Below, piece after piece: positions 36,326-45,627 of a stretch of DNA of 64,000 nt (position 1 is its first letter; each line of letters begins with the position of its first letter). A program made the translations under genes and the position numbers. Location: positions 310,001-374,000 of the forward strand of contig JADKBL010000001.1 in the NCBI GenBank assembly GCA_016718875.1, written 5' to 3'. The notes below the pieces were generated by a model, which saw nothing but the letters and a program-made list of their open reading frames with translations, did not search any database and was not told where the DNA came from. The DNA comes from Bacteroidota bacterium (GTDB lineage Bacteria > Bacteroidota > Bacteroidia > Bacteroidales > VadinHA17).

Positions 36326-37231
36326 CTACTTTTTAGGCAGCATAAAAGTTGTCCTTCCGATAATGTTATCTTCAAGATACAGCTCCACGCTGTAAGTGCC
36401 AACAATAAAATCACCTGTATTGTCCATATAAACACACATCTCTATATCCTGATTTATATAGTCCACAGTCCGGTTTGCAGAGAATATAATCCTGCTTCTT
36501 TTGTATTCAAAAAGATTATCAGGACTTGTGGTTATAACCAGAGAATCAGGCCGTATAAGCCTCATGAATACCTCTTTTTCACCAGCTTTAGCAATTGGAT
36601 TCTCGCGGAGAGTAAAGCACACCCTTACTTTATCAAGAAGACTTATTCTGGTAGTTTCTTTTCTCTTTTTATTAAGAGCAACTGCAACAACATCCTTTGC
36701 CTGGATAACTGAAGCAATTTCAACTTTGTCCGACAGCTCTTCCTTTACTTTTGACAGTTCTGTATTTGCATTGCGGACCTGTTTCATCTGTTGTTTAATC
36801 TCCGTATTCTCGGCAACAAGAAATTTGTTTCTGGTATTAAGGGAGTCGATCTGAACAATATAGCTTTTCATAATTTCCCTCATAGTGGAGATCTCACTCT
36901 TGTATCTTTTTATCAGCTGGGCATTTGAGGCATTGATTGAAAGGAGCTGTACTATTCGTTCTCTTTCCCTTGTGAGCCCTGCCTGGAGTGTATCATTATT
37001 TGTTTTCATAGTGTCGTATGCATGGACCATCGAAGTAAGCTCATTGGTAAGGGAGTCTTTTTCCTCAGTCAGAACTCTTTCCATTTCTACCATTTTGCTA
37101 TTCTGGCTGAAATACATAACTACAAGTAAAATAAGAAGAATGGCAAGTATACCAGTTGCCGCTAACATTTTTGATGGTGTAAACCTGTTGGAAAATTTGT
37201 CCAGTGGTTTTGAATTAAGGGATTCCGTCAT
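36326..37231 (-). CDS. Membrane-anchored coiled-coil protein of unknown function
   Basis: 301 residues. A cytoplasmic tail with several Ser/Lys is followed by one transmembrane segment near 23-43 (LAATGILAILLILLVVMYF), then a coiled coil of about 140 residues (Glu/Lys/Leu-rich, with repeats such as LTREREREIVQ-like heptads). It ends in a C-terminal beta-rich domain of about 110 residues (KVRVCFTLRENPIAKAGEKE, IEMCVYMDNTGDFIVGTYSV). I do not recognise the family by name. The topology suits a periplasmic structural or signalling protein. It stands between hemW (convergent) and the PurF-like gene (divergent). Confidence 0.75.
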   Translation of the reverse strand: MTESLNSKPLDKFSNRFTPSKMLAATGILAILLILLVVMYFSQNSKMVEMERVLTEEKDSLTNELTSMVHAYDTMKTNNDTLQAGLTRERERIVQLLSINASNAQLIKRYKSEISTMREIMKSYIVQIDSLNTRNKFLVAENTEIKQQMKQVRNANTELSKVKEELSDKVEIASVIQAKDVVAVALNKKRKETTRISLLDKVRVCFTLRENPIAKAGEKEVFMRLIRPDSLVITTSPDNLFEYKRSRIIFSANRTVDYINQDIEMCVYMDNTGDFIVGTYSVELYLEDNIIGRTTFMLPKK

Positions 37232-37363
37232 TATTGTTTTCTTGGTTAATTATATACCTGCGTGGGCAAAAATAATAATATCCTGATAATTTCTGTTAAT
37301 TCCGTTTCAATGATTAAATTTACAAAGGTGTTCTTTTTTGTTAACCAATTAAATAACAGACAT

Positions 37364-38767
37364 ATGGGAGGCTTTTTTGGTGTAATTTCAAAATCCGATT
37401 GTGTTGAGGATGTTTTTTACGGAACAGATTATCACTCGCATCTTGGAACAAAACGGGCTGGCCTGGTCTTTATTGTACCTGAAAATGGATTCAGACGATC
37501 GATCCATAGTATTGAAAATGCTTATTTCAGAAATAAGTTTGAACCAGAGCTAAAAGACTTCAACGGTAACTCAGGGCTTGGAGTTATAAGCGATACAGAT
37601 CCTCAGCCGATATTATTCAATTCACATCTGGGCCACTTTGCGATTGTGACCGTAAGCCGTCTTGTGAATCTTGCGGAGCTTGAAGAACGGTTTCTAAATA
37701 TGAAGAAACACTTCATGGAGAATTTTGAGGGCAATACCAACCCAACAGAGGTAGTTGCAAACCTAATTTGTGAGAAGGAAACTTTTGAGGAGGGAATAAA
37801 GAATGTTTTTGAACGGGTCAAAGGATCCTGTTCATTGCTGATACTTACAAATGAAGGTATAATTGCTGCAAGGGACAAGAACGGAAGAACGCCTGTGGTT
37901 ATTGGTAAGAAGAAAGATGGCTTCGCTGTTGCTTCAGAATCCTGCTCTTTCCCGAATACGGGCTTTGAAATAGAGTATTTTCTTGGTCCGGGCGAAATTG
38001 TTTTGATAAAATCAGACGGTTATACTCAATTGAAAAAGCCGGAGGATAAAATGCAAATATGTTCATTCCTTTGGGTTTATTATGGGTATCCCCCGTCATA
38101 TTATGAAGGCATTAATGTGGATGAATGCCGTTACAAATGCGGAGCCGCCCTTGCTGAAAAGGATGATGTAGAGGCAGATTTTGTCTGTGGAATACCCGAT
38201 TCAGGGGTGGGACATGCACATGGCTATGGTAATGAGAAAAAAATACCTTATAAAAGAGCTTACTCAAAATATACTCCTACCTGGCCAAGAAGTTTTATGC
38301 CACAGTATCAGGGACAGCGAGACCTTGTGGCTAAAATGAAGCTTATTCCCAACAAAGCAGTGATAGAGGGTAAGCGGATGGTCTTTCTGGATGACAGTAT
38401 TGTGCGGGGAACACAATTGAGGGACAGCACAAATGATCTCAGAGAATCGGGCGCAAAGGAAATTCATATGAGGATTGCCTGCCCGCCTTTGTTATTTGCC
38501 TGTAATTACCTGAATTTTTCTGAATCCAGATCCATTATGGAACTTGCAGGAAGGAAAGCAATTAAACAATTAGGGGGAGAAGAAAAAGAACTAAAGGAAT
38601 TTGCCGATCCGGATTCAGAGAAGCACAAGGCAATGGTAAAACAGATAAAGGAAAACCTTAACCTTGATTCTCTCAGATATCAGAGGCTTGATGATCTGGT
38701 AAAGGCAATAGGATTGCCAAAAGAAAAACTTTGTACACATTGCTGGGACGGATCGAGTTATTTTTAA
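37364..38767 (+). CDS. Amidophosphoribosyltransferase-like protein lacking the glutaminase nucleophile
   Basis: 467 residues from the ATG at 37364; the longer upstream frame has no family match. The phosphoribosyltransferase half is intact: PRPP loop VFLDDSIVRGTQLRDST, CGIPDSGVGHAHGYG, KYTPTWPRSFMP, and the Fe-S-type Cys including the C-terminal CTHCWDGSSYF. In PurF the N-terminal Cys (MCGI) is the glutaminase nucleophile; here it reads MGGFFGVISK, and the glutamine-site RYSTTG motif is replaced by HLGHFAIVTVSR. It therefore cannot use glutamine in the normal way and might use ammonia or have a new role. Closely similar proteins occur in other Bacteroidota. nfo follows after 9 bp. Confidence 0.9.
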   Translation: MGGFFGVISKSDCVEDVFYGTDYHSHLGTKRAGLVFIVPENGFRRSIHSIENAYFRNKFEPELKDFNGNSGLGVISDTDPQPILFNSHLGHFAIVTVSRLVNLAELEERFLNMKKHFMENFEGNTNPTEVVANLICEKETFEEGIKNVFERVKGSCSLLILTNEGIIAARDKNGRTPVVIGKKKDGFAVASESCSFPNTGFEIEYFLGPGEIVLIKSDGYTQLKKPEDKMQICSFLWVYYGYPPSYYEGINVDECRYKCGAALAEKDDVEADFVCGIPDSGVGHAHGYGNEKKIPYKRAYSKYTPTWPRSFMPQYQGQRDLVAKMKLIPNKAVIEGKRMVFLDDSIVRGTQLRDSTNDLRESGAKEIHMRIACPPLLFACNYLNFSESRSIMELAGRKAIKQLGGEEKELKEFADPDSEKHKAMVKQIKENLNLDSLRYQRLDDLVKAIGLPKEKLCTHCWDGSSYF

Positions 38768-38776
38768 AAGGAAAAT

Positions 38777-39622
38777 ATGAAATATATTGGTGCACATGTA
38801 AGCGCACAGGGAGGAGTTGAAAACGCTCCGGTAAATGCCAATGAAATTGGAGCAAAAGCTTTTGCGCTTTTTACAAAAAACCAGAGGCAATGGTTTGCCA
38901 ATCCTCTAACAAAAGCAAGCATAAAATCATTCAGGGAAAACTGTGAAAAATTTGATTTTAAACCATTTCAAATACTTCCGCACGACAGTTACCTGATCAA
39001 CCTGGGCCATCCGGAGAGAGAAGCTCTTGAGAAATCACGAGACTCATTTCTCGATGAGATGCAGAGATGTGAACAACTGGGGCTAGACAGGTTGAATTTT
39101 CATCCCGGAAGCCATTTGAATGCCATAAGTGTTGATGACTGTTTAAAAAGGATAGCTGAATCAATAAATATTGTACTGGATAAAACAAGAGGAGTTAGTG
39201 CAGTAATTGAAAATACAGCAGGGCAGGGAACAAACCTTGGCCACAGGTTTGAACAACTTAGTGAGATCATTTTTCATGTTGAGGATAAATCAAGAGTGGG
39301 GGTATGCATAGATACCTGTCATGCTTTCACTTCGGGATATAATGTCAAGACCGCAGAAGGATTTGCGGAAACATTTAAGCATTTCGATGAGATTGTTGGA
39401 TTTAAGTACCTTAAGGGAATGCACCTGAATGATTCCAAGAAAGACCTTGGTACCAGGGTTGACCGGCATGATAATCTTGGAGCCGGATTAATGGGAGAGG
39501 AGATATTCTACTTAATAATGAACGACTCACGATTTGATGACATGCCATTAATTCTGGAAACACCCGATGAATCATTCTGGGAGGCAGAAATCAAAAAGCT
39601 CTATTCATTTGTCAGGAAATAA
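38777..39622 (+). CDS. nfo: Endonuclease IV (AP endonuclease)
   Basis: 281 residues, full length. Nfo cuts DNA 5' of abasic sites in base excision repair with a three-zinc centre. The metal-ligand segments are all visible: IGAHVSAQGGVENAP, ILPHDSYLINLGHP, LNFHPGSHLN, AVIENTAGQG, VGVCIDTCHAFTSGY, MHLNDSKKDLGTRVDRHDNL and LILETPDE. The start MKYIGAHVS is the family start. It lies 9 bp after the PurF-like gene and is convergent with the sialidase-like gene. Confidence 0.96.
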   Translation: MKYIGAHVSAQGGVENAPVNANEIGAKAFALFTKNQRQWFANPLTKASIKSFRENCEKFDFKPFQILPHDSYLINLGHPEREALEKSRDSFLDEMQRCEQLGLDRLNFHPGSHLNAISVDDCLKRIAESINIVLDKTRGVSAVIENTAGQGTNLGHRFEQLSEIIFHVEDKSRVGVCIDTCHAFTSGYNVKTAEGFAETFKHFDEIVGFKYLKGMHLNDSKKDLGTRVDRHDNLGAGLMGEEIFYLIMNDSRFDDMPLILETPDESFWEAEIKKLYSFVRK

Positions 39623-39649
39623 ATTATTCTCTGGCTACAGTAGAATAAT
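39623..39649. terminator. Candidate bidirectional terminator hairpin
   Basis: ATTATTCT (39623-39630) and AGAATAAT (39642-39649) form a perfect 8-bp stem with an 11-base loop, in the 37-bp gap between the convergent nfo and sialidase-like genes. The stem is AT-rich and there is only a weak T tract, so efficiency is doubtful. Confidence 0.35.
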
Positions 39650-39659
39650 ATTTATACAA

Positions 39660-41066
39660 TCAAACAGAATTCAGGCTGAGTGTATATTTATAAGCACCTG
39701 CAGTCCAAATATCTGCACCGCCACCATTTTCACCCAGTCTTAAAAGGTAAATTTCGATTTCTTTTGTTTCCCGGTTTTCAAAAATTGAAAAATTGGATAA
39801 CTGCAGAAATTCGGAATCATTTTTGGGATCTCTGTCATCAATAATTACAGAAGTCTGTTTTTTGAAGCTTATCTTTTCTTCATCCACTTCAACTATCAGC
39901 AGGGGATATCTTGGAGAATTACCATCAACAGGATCTTTTGAAATATTACCAATCCAGTATAATTTCCCGTTTATTGAGCTACGGATTGTTGAAGAGATTG
40001 CTGCAGGAGAATAAAATGATTCGCCGGTATCAAATCTCATATCTTTTACCTCACTCCAGTTAGATCCTCCATCTTCAGAAACCGAATACCATCTTCTGCC
40101 TGGATGTTTTACCGAATCCAGACCTGCATTTGATCCACGGATAATCATCAAAAGTTTTCCGTTTTTCAGTTCACTAATGTGGAGTTCGTTAAGACCCCGT
40201 GTTGAAATCCTTCTTGGAACTGAGATTGGGCTTGAAGGCTTCCATTTGTAATTATTTATTGATTCATTCCATTGGCCAATAAAACAAATTGCCCCAGCAA
40301 CGCATCCCTCCCTGTAATTATTCGGAAATATGGAAGGCATGTTTTTGTCTTCCTCATCCATAAAAGGTACGGGTATTGTTGCTGTGATAATGACATTCCC
40401 GTTCTGAAGAACTACAGCGTTTCCTATGTACATTTCATTGGTACGGAAAAATGTTTCTTCCCCCCAGTTATTGGTATCAAAATCAGGGCCGTCCTCATAT
40501 TTGAGCATATATGCCTTACCCCAGGAGAGACCATCATCTTCAGAGAGCTGATAAAAACCATGATCGCAGAACAGCCTGATACCCTTCCAGATCTCAGCCA
40601 TTGCTACTTCGGGCTTTCCCTTTATAATTCTCTGGAATACAGGCTTGACAAGTCTTTTTGAAACAGGATCATAAGGACCTGTTCCGTCCTCTCTTTCTCC
40701 TCCTGACATGGTGTATTCGCCCTGGACTTTTGAATTTTCATCAGTTTTCCAGTCAGACCAGGCGCCATTATCATTTGAATTTCTTTTTTGGTTTTTCACC
40801 CAGTCACTGGATTTAATTATTGCCCGAATTTCTTCCTTTTCAACCTGCCTACATAATTCATGCTTAAGCTTAGCCCGCTCCTGGTTCAGGTGAAGGAGCA
40901 TAGAGCTCTTTCTTTACTGCCATGTAGCATGTTTGTTTCTTTTCCTGATCGCGGAATTAATGGCAAAACTCTTTACCAAATCGGAGAAATGTACTTCCGC
41001 AACAGATATTACTCCCAGCTTGACATTATCGATTAAAAAAGACCTTCTTGAAATTACTTTTTTCAT
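39660..41066 (-). pseudogene. Exported sialidase-like BNR propeller protein, reading frame broken near 40860-40920
   Basis: The ATG at 41066 gives a twin-arginine-like signal (MKKVISRRSFLIDNVKLG) and runs to a TAA at 40914. The main body resumes downstream in the same frame and ends at 39660. It shows Asp-box motifs SEDDGLSWGKAY and SEDGGSNWSEV and blades such as GNAVVLQNGNVIITATIPVP, as in exo-alpha-sialidase-like six-bladed propellers. Between them, fragments in the other two frames restore family-like text: ELYAPSPEPGAG, then LSLSMNYVGRLK, then EEIRAIIKSSDWV. Three single-base losses would do this: one near the TGG at 40920, GGGG to GGG near 40869 and AAAAA to AAAA near 40838. So it is either a decayed gene or a patch of consensus error. 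Glycan specificity unknown. It follows the propeller gene by 10 bp. Confidence 0.8.
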
Positions 41067-41076
41067 TTTCAAAAAA

Positions 41077-42521
41077 TTATTCAAATTGAATAGAATATAA
41101 GTCAGCATCCTTCATTGTGAAACGGATCTTTACAGCAATGTTTTTCAAACCTGAAAGGTCAGGTCCATTTTTCCATTCAACCTGCCGGGAGATCTCATTT
41201 CCGATAAGTGGATTGCATAATCCGGAAGAGAACTCAGGGAGCACTTTATCATTTGCATCCAATAATTCAACAAGAATATATCCTGCTGCAGATGTGGCAA
41301 AATTCAAAACCATTTTCGATCCTGAAAAAGAAATAGTTTTTGTTTTCATTTCTCCGGTTTCAAATCCGGCATGAAGAGAGGCAAAACCATCAATTCTGAG
41401 TGAATATCTGTGAAGATGTGCCGTTGGCTGGGCATAATCCTGGTTAACATAGAATGACATTTCCGTTTCACCGGTCTGAACAACATTAAGGGCCGGGTAG
41501 TTTGTTCTGGAAATCCAGTTACTCAGGCCAATTCCTGGTTTCAGGAAAGCTTCCATATATGTCCGCTGGTACTTGTTACCCCCTCTTGATGTAATAAGTA
41601 CAGCATCTGAGCAGTCTTTGAAATAGCCAGGATTTACATTTAGTCTTTTTGCCTGTTCCTCTGTGATGATTTGTTTACCGGGGAAGAACCTGGCCGCTGT
41701 TGAGATATAGATATGCGGAGCTCTGTAATATGGACTTGTCTGATTGGTATAAAGCTCTTCAGGGGAGTATTTCCGAAATCCATAGGAACGGGTTTGGTCC
41801 ATTCAATGAAATCAACCGATGTACTTCTTCCAACGCTTCTTATCAACTTGCCCTCTTTTTCAATCCATTTTCGAAAATAGCAGACATAACAGCGTTCGCT
41901 TTCCGACCAGAAAGAAATATTCTGGGAATCAAAGGGCTCTCCTGTCAGAACAGGTTTATCCTGAAGTCTATTCCAGTGTATACCGTCATCTGAAACAAAA
42001 GCAACCAGGCCTTCTGTCAATCCCCCAAGGGCTTTGTACTTACCAGATGATTGATTTGGATTGTTGTCGATAAAGGGAGAGAAATTATGTGAGGCCGGCT
42101 TTGATGCAGCGAGGACAATATTATTATCTCTGGTATCCATTACATTAAACAATCTGAGGTTAGGCTTTGTCCAGTTTATTCCATCTGTTGATTCTGCATA
42201 ACATGTCACTTCCTCATTTGTAGCCTCGCCTTTGGTTGTGGCAAGTCCTCGGTAATACAGCCTGTAGACAGGACCATCTTTAATAATTGTTGAATAGGCT
42301 GAAAAAGGCCCTTCCCATGGTTTGTCAAATTTCAGCACGGATCCTCTGTCGACGGGTACTTGAATACGGAGTTCCAGGTTATTCACGGATTCTATCAGAA
42401 AGCTGTCAACAAATAGCTCCAGCCTGGAGTTTAATGGAAGAGGAACAGAATTATTTTTCTGAGATGCTGCACTAAAAGAGAACAGAATAAATAATGTTAT
42501 AAAGATCTCTCTTCTTTTCAT
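41077..42521 (-). pseudogene. Exported five-bladed-propeller glycosidase-like protein, frameshifted at 41762-41765
   Basis: A signal peptide (MKRREIFITLFILFSFSAASQ) is followed by ELFVDSFLIESVNNLELRIQ, SAYSTIIKDGPVYRLYYRG, CYAESTDGINWTKPNLRLF and FVSDDGIHWNRLQD, the strand pattern of the GH32/43/117-like beta-propeller proteins. The frame is good to VPMDFGNTP, then departs at a run of four C on the coding strand (41762-41765). The next frame resumes with PEELYTNQTSPYYRAPHIYI and continues to 41077 with a beta-sandwich end. Adding one C gives one protein of about 480 residues. The glycosidase role is inferred from fold only; I cannot name catalytic residues. It is first in a two-gene set with the sialidase-like gene. 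Confidence 0.78.
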
Positions 42522-42607
42522 TTCGACATAACTTATTGATATACAGCCACTTATAATTGACGCAATGTTCTCATATACAGCACATTATATGTGCTTGTAA
42601 AATATAG

Positions 42608-43390
42608 TCACAGACCTAGCTTTCTGCGAATAGTAACATCCCTGAGTTTTTCTTTGGTGGCATTATAACCCAGAGTAAAAAGTTCATTTGCCTTTTCAGG
42701 ATCAAGAATACCATAGTTTCTTAATTCAGGAGGAGCAACAAGAAGATCGAATTTCCCTGATTTTTCTATCACCTCCTTTGTCATGTTTAACATAAATGTC
42801 CGTTCGGCAATATTTATCAGACCAGTAAGTTTCTCAACATAACCAACAGGATTGACAAATGAACCTACAAGTGTTTTACATAAATTTTCAACAGGCGCTA
42901 CAGGCAGATTGTCTGTTATTCCGCCATCGAGATATTGAATATTTTCAATCACAACAGGCTGGAACAGAACCGGAATACTCATAGATGCTGTAACCCGTTC
43001 GATAATATCGCCCTCAGAAAAATATACAGCTTTTCCGTTATTTATATCAGTAGCAGCAACATGAAGAGGAATCTTAAGGTCTTCAAATTTTCTTGCTTTA
43101 AGACTTGCATTCAGGATTTTAACAATACCTGAGATCTGCAGCAACCCTTCTCTGGGCAGAGTGGGCCGCATGAAATCAAGACGGCTTCCGGTATTCAGTA
43201 ATTTAAGGATTTCCCGAGGAGAAAAACCATCGGCAATAAGAACACCAACAAGTGCGCCTGCGCTTGTTCCGGAAATTATGTCAGGGTAAATACCTTCCTC
43301 AAATAATGCATCTATAAAGCCAAGATGAGCAAACCCTCTTGCACCTCCTCCGCTCAGTACAAATCCTTTATTATAAATTTTTTCACCCAT
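42608..43390 (-). CDS. Patatin-like phospholipase family protein
   Basis: 260 residues. The catalytic dyad is visible: the oxyanion motif SGGGARGFAHLGF (13-25), nucleophile Ser43 in SGTSAGALVGV, and Asp155 in YLDGGITDNLP. This is the bacterial RssA/YlbK-like class of esterases or lysophospholipases, without signal peptide or membrane segment, so it probably acts in the cytoplasm on lipids of the inner membrane. It follows the Nramp transporter gene by 12 bp on the same strand. Confidence 0.9.
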   Translation of the reverse strand: MGEKIYNKGFVLSGGGARGFAHLGFIDALFEEGIYPDIISGTSAGALVGVLIADGFSPREILKLLNTGSRLDFMRPTLPREGLLQISGIVKILNASLKARKFEDLKIPLHVAATDINNGKAVYFSEGDIIERVTASMSIPVLFQPVVIENIQYLDGGITDNLPVAPVENLCKTLVGSFVNPVGYVEKLTGLINIAERTFMLNMTKEVIEKSGKFDLLVAPPELRNYGILDPEKANELFTLGYNATKEKLRDVTIRRKLGL

Positions 43391-43402
43391 ATAATATTCT
43401 TC

Positions 43403-44695
43403 CTAAATGCCCAGGAGGCTTAATAATAGTCTGATGTTGAAATATGTAACAAGTGAAGTAATTGTCCATAATAAAAACTGCATATATCTGGTATTTGCAT
43501 ATTTGCCCATTACTTTAACGGATGAGGTAAGGTATACCTGAATCGCGACGGTAAATGGCAGCTGTATACTAAGGAACACCTGAGACCAAATAAGTCCCTT
43601 AAAGGGGTCTTTGATAAAAAAAATCAGTATCAGAGCTCCAATAAGCGAAATAAGTACCCCTATCCGTGAATGATTATCCTTAATATCAAAAGGCTCTTTA
43701 TACATTCCGGAAACAATAGATCCGCCAGCCATTCCTGATGTAATTGTTGATGCTACTCCTGCAAGCAGAAGTGCGATCGCAAAAACCAGAGAAGCACTTG
43801 ATCCAAGGAGCGGATCAAGAAGGCTTTCAGCCTGTTGAAGTTCATGAACTTTAATATTACTTTTAAAAAAAGTTGCTGCTGCAAGTAATATCATTGCGCT
43901 GTTTATGCCCCATCCGATAACCATTGACAAGAGAGTATCGTAAAATTCATACTTTAGTTGTTTTTTGATTATTACATCATCTTTCAGATTCCATTGCCGG
44001 CTCTGTATCACCTCCGAATGAAGGAAAAGGTTATGTGGCATAATAACAGCTCCCAGTACGCTCATGAGCAACAGCATCGAGCCTTCTGGTATGGATGGTT
44101 TCACCCATGATATCATTGCTTCAGGCCAGTCAATGTCTACAAGAAAGAGTTCATAGAGAAATGAAAGGCCGATAACAGATACGAATCCGATTATCCATTT
44201 TTCGATCTTTTGGTATGAATTTGTCAAAAGCATAATTATGACAAAAATTGTAACCAGTATGGCACCAATCTTAATCGGTATGTCAAAAAGCATATTTAAT
44301 GCAATAGCACCACCAAGAATTTCAGCAAGAGAAGTTGCTACTGATGCAAAGACAGCAAAGGAGAGTATTGATTTTGAAACCGTCAGTGGTAAATGTACCG
44401 TGGCGGCTTCAGAAAGACACAGACCTGTTGCTATTCCAAGATGTGCAACGTTATGCTGAAGGATGATCAGCATAATTGTTGATAATGTTACGACCCATAA
44501 AAGTGTATAACCATATTCTGACCCCGATGCAATATTGGCGGCCCAGTTTCCCGGGTCGGTAAATCCTACAGTAACAAGCAGTCCGGGTCCGATATATTTG
44601 AGTATGTCAAGGCCCCCATATCTTGGAGAATGGTCTTTTCTCCGGATATCTTTAAGAAAACCGGGTAAATTAAATATTTTTCTGAAATTCAGCAT
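43403..44695 (-). CDS. Nramp family divalent metal transporter (MntH-like)
   Basis: 430 residues and 11 predicted membrane helices. The metal site residues are present: VGFTDPGNWAANIASG (Asp47-Pro-Gly-Asn50) in TM1 and LGAVIMPHNLFLHSEVI in TM6 with the Ala/Met pair that coordinates Mn or Fe. A conserved cytoplasmic stretch reads GMAGGSIVSGMYKEPF. It should import Mn(II) or Fe(II) with protons. I use no gene symbol because Mn versus Fe preference is not shown. It forms a pair with the patatin-like gene (12 bp). Confidence 0.92.
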   Translation of the reverse strand: MLNFRKIFNLPGFLKDIRRKDHSPRYGGLDILKYIGPGLLVTVGFTDPGNWAANIASGSEYGYTLLWVVTLSTIMLIILQHNVAHLGIATGLCLSEAATVHLPLTVSKSILSFAVFASVATSLAEILGGAIALNMLFDIPIKIGAILVTIFVIIMLLTNSYQKIEKWIIGFVSVIGLSFLYELFLVDIDWPEAMISWVKPSIPEGSMLLLMSVLGAVIMPHNLFLHSEVIQSRQWNLKDDVIIKKQLKYEFYDTLLSMVIGWGINSAMILLAAATFFKSNIKVHELQQAESLLDPLLGSSASLVFAIALLLAGVASTITSGMAGGSIVSGMYKEPFDIKDNHSRIGVLISLIGALILIFFIKDPFKGLIWSQVFLSIQLPFTVAIQVYLTSSVKVMGKYANTRYMQFLLWTITSLVTYFNIRLLLSLLGI

Positions 44696-44855
44696 TTATG
44701 GACAATATCTTACCTGTTTTTTAATTTACAATATAATTGAAAACCAATCAACAAATATAGCAATGATAAAGCAATACAGACGAAATGAACAGATCACAAC
44801 TTTGTTAAGGAATTGTTATAATTTTAAGCCGGTTTTTAACTAATACTAATATCCT

Positions 44856-45149
44856 ATGCAATATCTGCTTTTAGCTTATGATGGTACCGATCCGGAAGCT
44901 CTGGACCGGAGAATGAAAGTGAGGCAGGAACATCTTGAAAAGAATGAAGTACTGAAAAGCAAAGGTGAATTTCTGGCCGGCGGAGCCATTCTTGACGACA
45001 CAGGAAAGATGATAGGCTCGATGATTGTATATGAGTTTCCAGACAGAATTGCACTTGATGAGATTCTCCAAGGAGAGCCTTATTTTACCGCAGGGGTATG
45101 GCAGAAAGTTGAAATCAAGCCATTCCGCATGGCAATAATTAAAAAATGA
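44856..45149 (+). CDS. YciI family protein
   Basis: 97 residues, a single ferredoxin-like alpha/beta domain: MQYLLLAYDGTDPEALDRRM, RQEHLEKNEVLKSKG with the conserved His, GGAILDDTGKMIGSMIVYEF and the FTAGVWQKVEIKPFRMAII end. YciI/YCII proteins are thought to be small lyases or isomerase-like enzymes (some TftG-like dehalogenation relatives are known), with a His-Asp pair; no substrate can be assigned. It overlaps the next gene by 4 bp (ATGA), so the two are coupled. Confidence 0.88.
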   Translation: MQYLLLAYDGTDPEALDRRMKVRQEHLEKNEVLKSKGEFLAGGAILDDTGKMIGSMIVYEFPDRIALDEILQGEPYFTAGVWQKVEIKPFRMAIIKK

Positions 45150-45613
45150 AATCAAGGATACTGAAACTGAGGCCTGCCGTAGATAAATCCATACTGGTTT
45201 TTTTAGCGGGGCTTATGTGGTGTGGAGTGGGGGCAATGCTTATGAGCTATGCAGCTTCCTGGCTTGTACCAATGTCTGCAAATGCTCTGCTGGCATTTGG
45301 TCTTACAGGTTTAGTGGCTGCATTACCAATCTATTACTTTGGCTTTTTAAGACTTGCGAAAAAGAATCTGAACAGACTTCTTCCGCTGACTGAAAAAAGA
45401 TGCATCTTCTCATTTATGACCTGGAAGAGTTACCTGATAGTTCCTGTTATGGTATCGATGGGCATTTTCCTTCGTCATTCACCAATTCCAAAACCATATT
45501 TATCCATTATATACAATGGGATCGGTCTTGGATTATTTTTATCAGGAACAAGGTATTTCAGATTTTACATTGAGCTTTTACGGTCAAATAAACTTAACAG
45601 ACAAGAAATCTAA
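45146..45613 (+). CDS. Four-helix membrane protein of unknown function
   Basis: 155 residues with about four hydrophobic segments (FLAGLMWCGVGAMLMSYAAS, ALLAFGLTGLVAALPIYYFG, LIVPVMVSMGIFLRH, IYNGIGLGLFLSGTRYF) and basic loops. I recognise no catalytic motif. The start overlaps the YciI stop by 4 bp and the creatininase gene follows after 14 bp, so the three genes form an operon-like set. A possible Shine-Dalgarno is weak, as usual in this phylum. Confidence 0.75.
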   Translation: MKSRILKLRPAVDKSILVFLAGLMWCGVGAMLMSYAASWLVPMSANALLAFGLTGLVAALPIYYFGFLRLAKKNLNRLLPLTEKRCIFSFMTWKSYLIVPVMVSMGIFLRHSPIPKPYLSIIYNGIGLGLFLSGTRYFRFYIELLRSNKLNRQEI

Positions 45614-45627
45614 TAAAAACGGCAACT

